Shown one piece after another: positions 59,154 to 64,000 of a stretch of 64,000 nucleotides of DNA; the first letter of the stretch is position 1, and each line of letters starts with the position of its first letter. The translations under genes were made by a program, and so were the position numbers. Source of the DNA: Bryobacteraceae bacterium. GTDB lineage: Bacteria > Acidobacteriota > Terriglobia > Bryobacterales > Bryobacteraceae. The notes beneath the pieces were generated by a model that worked only from the letters and a program-made list of their open reading frames with translations, was not told the origin of the DNA and made no database searches. The stretch lies in the NCBI GenBank assembly GCA_029975915.1, contig JARKOC010000177.1, positions 522,433-586,432 of the forward strand, in the 5' to 3' direction.

Positions 59154-62100
59154 ATGTGCCACGCCGCATCCCTGCTTGCCGCCTGTCTCGGCTTTGTCTC
59201 CGTCCTGACGGCCGCTCCGAAGGTCGATTTCCAGCGGGAAGTCAGGCCGATTCTGTCGGATGGCTGCTTTCTTTGCCATGGTCCAGACAAGTCCACGCGG
59301 ATGGTCAATCTGCGGCTGGACATCAAAGAGGGCATGCTCGCCGCGCGAAAGATGGGCCAGGCGGTGGTTCCTGGGAATGCGAAGAAAAGCCTTCTCTACC
59401 AACGTATTACGGCGACGGGCGCGAGGAAGATGCCGCCGGAGTACTCGCACAAGACCCTGACGCCGGCACAGATTGAGACGCTGCGCCGGTGGATCGACGA
59501 GGGCGCTGAATGGAAGGAGCATTGGGCATACCGCGCGCCGTCGAGGCCGGCCGAGCCGCAAGTGAGACAAGCCGATTGGGTCAGGAATCCGATTGACCGG
59601 TTCGTGCTGGCGAAGTTGGAAGAGCGCGGTCTGCGGCCTGCGAACGAGGCCACCCGCACGACGCTGATCCGGCGGGTGAGCCTGGATCTGACAGGGCTGC
59701 CGCCAACAGTTGACGAGATCGAGCGGTTTGTGGCGGATACGTCGGCGGATGCCTACGAAAAGCTGGTGGACCGGCTGATGGCGAGTCCTCGATGGGGGGA
59801 ACACCGGGGGCGTTATTGGCTGGATGCCGCGCGATACGGGGACACGCACGGAATTCATATCGACAATTACAGGGACATTTGGCCTTACCGGGATTGGGTG
59901 ATCAACGCGTTCAACAAGAACATGCCGTTCGACCGCTTCACGATCGAACAACTGGCCGGGGACCTACTGCCTGAGCCCACGCTGGAGCAGCGGATTGCGA
60001 CCGGGTTCCAGCGGTGCAATCCGACAACGAACGAGGCGGGCGTGATTATCGATGAGGTGGAGGCGATGTATGCCAAAGACCGGGCGGATACGGTGGGGGC
60101 GGTGTGGCTGGGCATGACGGTGGGGTGCGCTACATGTCACGACCACAAGTTCGACCCGATCAAGCAGACCGATTTCTACGCGATGACGGCGTTCTTCCGC
60201 AACACGACGCAGCACGCCATGGACGGAAACATTTCGGATACGCCGCCGGTGGCAGTGGTGCCGTCGAAGGAAGACCGGCCGAAGTGGGATGCGCTGAGCG
60301 AGAGGGAGAGACAGATCATCTGGGAGATGGCGGCAGCAAGGCAGGGCGCTGACGGCAAAGTGGCCGGATGGATGGAGCGGGGACGTGCGGTGTCGTGGAG
60401 CGGCGAGTTGTTCTCGCTGACGTTGCGGGGCGCGATTCAGGTCAACCGGGCGGAGGGGGAACAGAGAGCCGGGTTCCCGGAGGGCGTCTCGCTGGGCGGA
60501 TCGCCGTGGCCCGGCCGGATGGCGGTGCATTTCGACAGGAAGGGCGTGCTGGAGTTGACTGGTCTGGCGCAGTTGGATGTGAAGAAGCCTTTCAGTGCGG
60601 GCGCGTGGTTCTACCTGCCGAAAGGCGAAGAGCCGTTCACCATTGTGACGATGCAGGACGCGAACCAGAAGGGGCGCGGGTGGTCGTTTTTTGTATCCGG
60701 GAGGGTTCCGGGCGTCAGATTCTACGGCGATGAGGGCAAGAGCATAGAGGTGCGGGCGGGTCATCTGGACCAGTTGACACCGGGGACTTGGAATCACGTC
60801 GCGTTCAGCTACGACGGGACGGGCGAGGCGCTGGGCGTGCGGGTGTTCATCAACGGCGCCGAGACGAGGACGCAGCGGAAGGCGACGGCGCGGATCGAGG
60901 GCACCTTTGCCAACAGCGGCCCAATCAAGATGGGCAATCCCGGCAAGGCGTTCGATCCGGGCGGGGCGATCGCCGATTTGCGGATCGTCGAAGGCGCGCT
61001 GAACCAGGAGCAGGCAAGGCTGTTGATGCTGATGCCGGTGCTGGAAGAGGCTTCGGGAAAGAAACCCCAGGAACTCACCACCGAGGAACGCGAGGGTTAC
61101 AGGCTGTTCTATCTGCTGAATCAGGATGAAGGCTACAAGCGGTTGACGGAGGAACTGGCAGGGTTGGAGCCAGAGCGGCGGGCGATCCGTAGGCGCGGCA
61201 CTGTGACGTTGGTGATGGAGGAGCGCACCGATCAGGAGCCGTTTGCACATCTATTGCACAGAGGGATGTACGATGCGCCGAGGGAGAAACTGGCTGCGAA
61301 TACGCCGTCGGCTTTGCCGCCGATGAGCGCGTCGATGCCGAGGAACCGCCTGGGACTGGCGCAGTGGCTCGTGGATGCGGGCAATCCTTTGACGGCGCGG
61401 GTGACAGTGAACCGGTTCTGGCAGGAGGTGTTCGGGACGGGCCTGGTGAAGACGGCGGAGGACTTCGGGGCGCAGGGAGAGCCACCGGTCAATCAGGAGT
61501 TGCTGGACTGGCTGGCGGTCGAGTTCAGGGAGTCAGGGTGGGACGTTAAGAAGCTTTTCCGGCTGATGGTGACGTCGGCGGCTTACAGGCAGGAAGCCAA
61601 GGCATCGCCGGAAAAGTTGGAAAAGGATCCCGACAACAGGCTAGTGAGCCGCGGGCCGCGCTTTCGGATGGACGGCGAGATGCTGAGGGACCAGGCACTG
61701 GCGGTGAGCGGGTTGCTGGCCGGTAGGATTGGCGGGCCGAGCGTGAAGCCGTACCAGCCGGCGGGAGTGTGGGAAGCCGTGGCGATGAAGGAAAGCGACA
61801 CTCGCTTCTACAAGGAAGACGAAGGCGAGGGGCTGTACCGGCGGAGCATATACACCCTGTGGAAGCGGAGCGCGCCTCCGGCGTCGATGGAGATTTTCAA
61901 TGCTCCGAGCCGGGAGACGTGCACGGTGCGCAGGGAGCGGACGAATACGCCGTTGCAGGCGCTGGTGGCGATGAACGATCCGCAGTTTGTGGAGGCGGCG
62001 CGGGTGCTGGCCGAAGGGGCGATGAAGGCCGGTGGCGACGCCGACCGACGAATTGGATTTATGGCGTCGAAGTTGCTCGGCCGAGGGCTGGAGGAGCGGG

Positions 62101-62288
62101 AGCGGGCGGTCCTGCGGGAGTCGTATCGGGCGTTCCTGAGGCACTACGATTCGGTTCCGGAGGATGCAGGGAAGCTGATTGCGGTGGGATGGCGAAAAAC
62201 AGCCTCTCAGACGGGCGCGGCGGAGCTGGCAGCGCTGACGATGGTGGCCAACCAACTGATGAACCTGGACGAGGTGCTGGTGAAATGA
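59154..62288 (+). CDS. Exported cytochrome-like DUF1549/DUF1553 protein with LamG-like insertion
   Basis: 1044 residues with a signal peptide ([20 protein letters not shown]). The Planctomycete-type cytochrome C domain has the haem-binding CFLCH at residues 38-42. DUF1549 follows from about 125 ([18 protein letters not shown]) and includes a second CxxCH, Cys325-Ala-Thr-Cys328-His329, in [11 protein letters not shown]. Residues about 460-630 form a LamG/concanavalin-like domain ([28 protein letters not shown]). DUF1553 covers the C-terminal part ([41 protein letters not shown]). Such proteins are thought to act in extracellular polysaccharide breakdown with a DUF1501 partner. The stop overlaps that partner's start. 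Confidence 0.9.
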   Translation: MCHAASLLAACLGFVSVLTAAPKVDFQREVRPILSDGCFLCHGPDKSTRMVNLRLDIKEGMLAARKMGQAVVPGNAKKSLLYQRITATGARKMPPEYSHKTLTPAQIETLRRWIDEGAEWKEHWAYRAPSRPAEPQVRQADWVRNPIDRFVLAKLEERGLRPANEATRTTLIRRVSLDLTGLPPTVDEIERFVADTSADAYEKLVDRLMASPRWGEHRGRYWLDAARYGDTHGIHIDNYRDIWPYRDWVINAFNKNMPFDRFTIEQLAGDLLPEPTLEQRIATGFQRCNPTTNEAGVIIDEVEAMYAKDRADTVGAVWLGMTVGCATCHDHKFDPIKQTDFYAMTAFFRNTTQHAMDGNISDTPPVAVVPSKEDRPKWDALSERERQIIWEMAAARQGADGKVAGWMERGRAVSWSGELFSLTLRGAIQVNRAEGEQRAGFPEGVSLGGSPWPGRMAVHFDRKGVLELTGLAQLDVKKPFSAGAWFYLPKGEEPFTIVTMQDANQKGRGWSFFVSGRVPGVRFYGDEGKSIEVRAGHLDQLTPGTWNHVAFSYDGTGEALGVRVFINGAETRTQRKATARIEGTFANSGPIKMGNPGKAFDPGGAIADLRIVEGALNQEQARLLMLMPVLEEASGKKPQELTTEEREGYRLFYLLNQDEGYKRLTEELAGLEPERRAIRRRGTVTLVMEERTDQEPFAHLLHRGMYDAPREKLAANTPSALPPMSASMPRNRLGLAQWLVDAGNPLTARVTVNRFWQEVFGTGLVKTAEDFGAQGEPPVNQELLDWLAVEFRESGWDVKKLFRLMVTSAAYRQEAKASPEKLEKDPDNRLVSRGPRFRMDGEMLRDQALAVSGLLAGRIGGPSVKPYQPAGVWEAVAMKESDTRFYKEDEGEGLYRRSIYTLWKRSAPPASMEIFNAPSRETCTVRRERTNTPLQALVAMNDPQFVEAARVLAEGAMKAGGDADRRIGFMASKLLGRGLEERERAVLRESYRAFLRHYDSVPEDAGKLIAVGWRKTASQTGAAELAALTMVANQLMNLDEVLVK

Positions 62289-63694
62289 CCGAGCTAACGC
62301 GCAGACGGTTTTTCGGTAAGGGGGCGCAAGGGTTTGGGGCGCTGGCGCTATCTCAGTTGCTGGGTGCGGAGAGGCCGGGAGGACTGCCGCATTTCGCGCC
62401 GAAGGTGAAGCGGGCGATTTACCTGCATATGGTGGGCGCGCCGCCGCAGCAGGAGACCTTCGACTACAAGCCGAAGATGAAGGAGTGGTTTGACAAGGAC
62501 CTGCCGGAATCGATCCGTCAGGGACAGCGGCTGACGACGATGACGTCGGGGCAGAGCCGGTTTCCGATTGCGCCGTCGGTGTTCGAATTCAAGCAGCACG
62601 GGCAGAGCGGCGCGTGGGTGAGCGAACTGCTGCCGTACACGGCGCGGATGGTGGACGACATCGCCATCATTCGGTCGATGAACACCGAGGCGATCAACCA
62701 CGAGCCGGCGATCACGTTCATCCAGACGGGTTTTATGATCGCTGGCAAGCCGTGCATCGGATCGTGGATCTCTTACGGCTTGGGCAGTATGAACAAGGAC
62801 CTGCCGACGTTCGTGGTTTTGAACGCGGCACATACCAGCCCAAAGGCGAATGTGCAGGCGATTTCGGCGCGCCTTTGGAGCAGCGGATTCCTGCCGGGAC
62901 AATATTCGGGGGTGGCCCTGAGGGCGGCGGGCGATCCGGTTCTGTACATTAACAACCCGGACGGAGTGACCAGGGACGTGAGGCGGACGATGCTTGATGG
63001 AGTGTCGGCGCTGAACGCGATGGAACATGACAGGTGGTCGGACCCGGAGACGCGGGTCAGGGTGGAGCAGTACGAGATGGCGTTCCGAATGCAGGCGTCG
63101 GTGCCGGAATTGACGGCGCTGGACAAGGAGCCGGAATCGACATACAAGCTCTACGGCGAAGACGCGCGCCAGAGCGGCACGTTTGCGTATTCGGCGTTGA
63201 TGGCGCGGCGGCTGGTAGAGCGGGGCGTGAGGTTCGTGCAAATCTACCATCGCGGATGGGACGTGCACGGGAGCCTGCCGGAGGTATTGCCGCTGCAATG
63301 CAAGGACGTGGATCAGGGTTCATGGGCGCTTGTGCAGGACCTGAAACAGCGGGGGATGCTGGACGATACGCTGGTGATCTGGGGCGGCGAGTTCGGACGG
63401 ACCATCTATTCGCAGGGCAAGCTGACGCCAAAGGACTACGGGCGGGACCATCACCCGCGGTGCTTCAGCTTGTGGCTGGCCGGCGGCGGTATCAAGGGGG
63501 GATCAGTGTACGGCGAAACCGACGATTTCAGTTACAACATAGTCAAAGACCCAGTGCATGTGCGGGACTTCCAGGCGACGCTCCTTCACCAGTTCGGGAT
63601 CGACCACTCGCGATTCACGTACAAGTACCAGGGGCTGGACCAAAAGCTAACCGGAGTTGAGAAGGCGTCGGTGGTACATGGAATCCTGGCCTGA
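62285..63694 (+). CDS. Tat-exported DUF1501 protein
   Basis: 469 residues from the ATG overlapping the previous stop (ATGA). [18 protein letters not shown] is a twin-arginine leader. The core has the DUF1501 features: [41 protein letters not shown] and [16 protein letters not shown], followed by [21 protein letters not shown]. These residues suggest a sulfatase/phosphatase-like alkaline-phosphatase-superfamily fold. The function is unknown, but the DUF1549/1553-DUF1501 pair is conserved in Planctomycetes and Acidobacteria. An upstream in-frame Met at 61769 lies inside the previous gene and is rejected. Confidence 0.9.
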   Translation: MTELTRRRFFGKGAQGFGALALSQLLGAERPGGLPHFAPKVKRAIYLHMVGAPPQQETFDYKPKMKEWFDKDLPESIRQGQRLTTMTSGQSRFPIAPSVFEFKQHGQSGAWVSELLPYTARMVDDIAIIRSMNTEAINHEPAITFIQTGFMIAGKPCIGSWISYGLGSMNKDLPTFVVLNAAHTSPKANVQAISARLWSSGFLPGQYSGVALRAAGDPVLYINNPDGVTRDVRRTMLDGVSALNAMEHDRWSDPETRVRVEQYEMAFRMQASVPELTALDKEPESTYKLYGEDARQSGTFAYSALMARRLVERGVRFVQIYHRGWDVHGSLPEVLPLQCKDVDQGSWALVQDLKQRGMLDDTLVIWGGEFGRTIYSQGKLTPKDYGRDHHPRCFSLWLAGGGIKGGSVYGETDDFSYNIVKDPVHVRDFQATLLHQFGIDHSRFTYKYQGLDQKLTGVEKASVVHGILA

Positions 63695-63887
63695 CCACGA
63701 ATGACCGATTGGAGAGGGGGCTACGGCCGTCCACCTCTCCAAACCTCTCCCCCGCCCGGTTTGCGAGGGGCGCGCGATGGGCGGGGTCCGGCCGCGGGCG
63801 GGCTCAGGCCCTCAGCAAGCTAAAGCTTGCCCCATGGGTCATGAGTTGACCCGGCGGGGCTAGCCCGCATTTCTCACGAGAGTTGAC
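63695..63887. repeat. Non-coding palindrome-rich region near the right edge
   Basis: The region contains the perfect inverted repeat GCAAGCT-AA-AGCTTGC (63815-63830) and the palindrome GGGCTAGCCC (63857-63866), close to one another and framed by GC-rich sequence. No gene is seen. The arrangement looks like a dispersed palindromic element, but a second copy is not present in the window to prove it. Confidence 0.4.
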
Positions 63888-64000
63888 GTGAGGTGGTGGT
63901 TGGTGGCGATTTGGGCCGTTGCGATCTGTTTTCGGGCTCTGGCGGGCGGGTCCAGGCTAGATTTTGGCCTTCGGCTCGGCCCGCGCAGGCTCGCAGCGGC
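63888..64000 (+). CDS. Possible 5' end of an exported protein, runs off the right edge
   Basis: From a GTG at 63888 the frame stays open to the edge (about 37 codons). The first residues, VRWWLVAIWAVAICFRALAGG, look like a signal peptide. The remaining residues (Arg/Gly/Leu-rich) are not recognisable, and no strong ribosome binding site is seen. I list it as tentative. Confidence 0.22.
   Translation, partial: MRWWLVAIWAVAICFRALAGGSRLDFGLRLGPRRLAA

Noticed and set aside
59964..61250. 428-residue minus-strand open frame
   Set aside because: Antisense to the DUF1549/1553 gene with His/Arg/Gln-rich composition and no recognisable motif.
62348..63298. 316-residue minus-strand open frame
   Set aside because: Antisense to the DUF1501 gene; extreme His/Arg content is typical of a shadow frame.
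1..64000. CRISPR arrays, insertion sequences, phage genes or integrons
   Set aside because: No regularly spaced repeats, transposase or integrase motifs, or phage structural proteins were found on either strand.

Overview
The window is GC-rich, densely coded bacterial DNA. Its gene families point to an acidobacterium of the Solibacter/Bryobacter type: an Oar-like beta-barrel next to a VWFA-related protein, a DUF1549/DUF1553 cytochrome-like protein paired with a DUF1501 protein, many Tat-exported Gfo/Idh/MocA dehydrogenases, a DUF1080 protein, and a Gram-negative lipid A and LPS gene set. This assignment is inferred from gene content only. I see no phage, insertion sequence, CRISPR array or integron.

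Layout. 1-5005 (minus): a fucokinase/GDP-fucose pyrophosphorylase running off the left edge, preceded by an ABC ATPase and a membrane-fusion protein without a permease. 5505-7934: a NarL-type two-component pair. 8009-10651: an exported TIM-barrel sugar isomerase-like protein and SppA. 10775-16367 (minus): a FliA/WhiG-type sigma factor, then fabZ-lpxA-lpxI-oxidoreductase-TonB-like protein and a 50-residue membrane protein. 16392-21676 (plus): M20 peptidase, psd, pssA, a catalytically degenerate Asd-like protein, lptE and holA, followed by rpsT on the other strand. 22097-27410: sialate O-acetylesterase, an exported dehydrogenase, a double thioredoxin-fold protein, an orphan protein and a methyltransferase; then tRNA-Ala(CGC).

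27644-36717 is the most distinctive block. Two divergent operons encode mostly exported enzymes: two Gfo/Idh/MocA proteins, a corrinoid-type URO-D methyltransferase, a DUF6807 protein, a ceramidase-like hydrolase, a Tat-exported DegT aminotransferase and a propeller lipoprotein, ending with a peptidoglycan transglycosylase. I read it as an uncharacterised pathway for oxidising, demethylating or aminating sugars or cyclitols in or near the periplasm.

36718-48665: MarC, an aldose-epimerase-like protein, a TPR protein with two small secreted helical proteins, then a long minus-strand run of lpxD, a LOG protein, a SpoIIE-type phosphatase, a K+ channel with an altered selectivity filter, nnr, tsaE and an AI-2E-family permease. 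48796-63694: a plug-less Oar-like barrel with VWFA and coiled-coil partners, a YkgJ-type cysteine cluster protein, an M13 peptidase, a double DUF1080 protein, a PhnB-like VOC protein, an FMN reductase and the DUF1549/1553-DUF1501 pair. The right edge holds palindromic non-coding DNA and possibly the start of another exported protein.

The main themes are envelope construction (lipid A, LPS transport, phospholipids, peptidoglycan, outer-membrane barrel) and exported carbohydrate chemistry. At least seven proteins begin with twin-arginine-like leaders.
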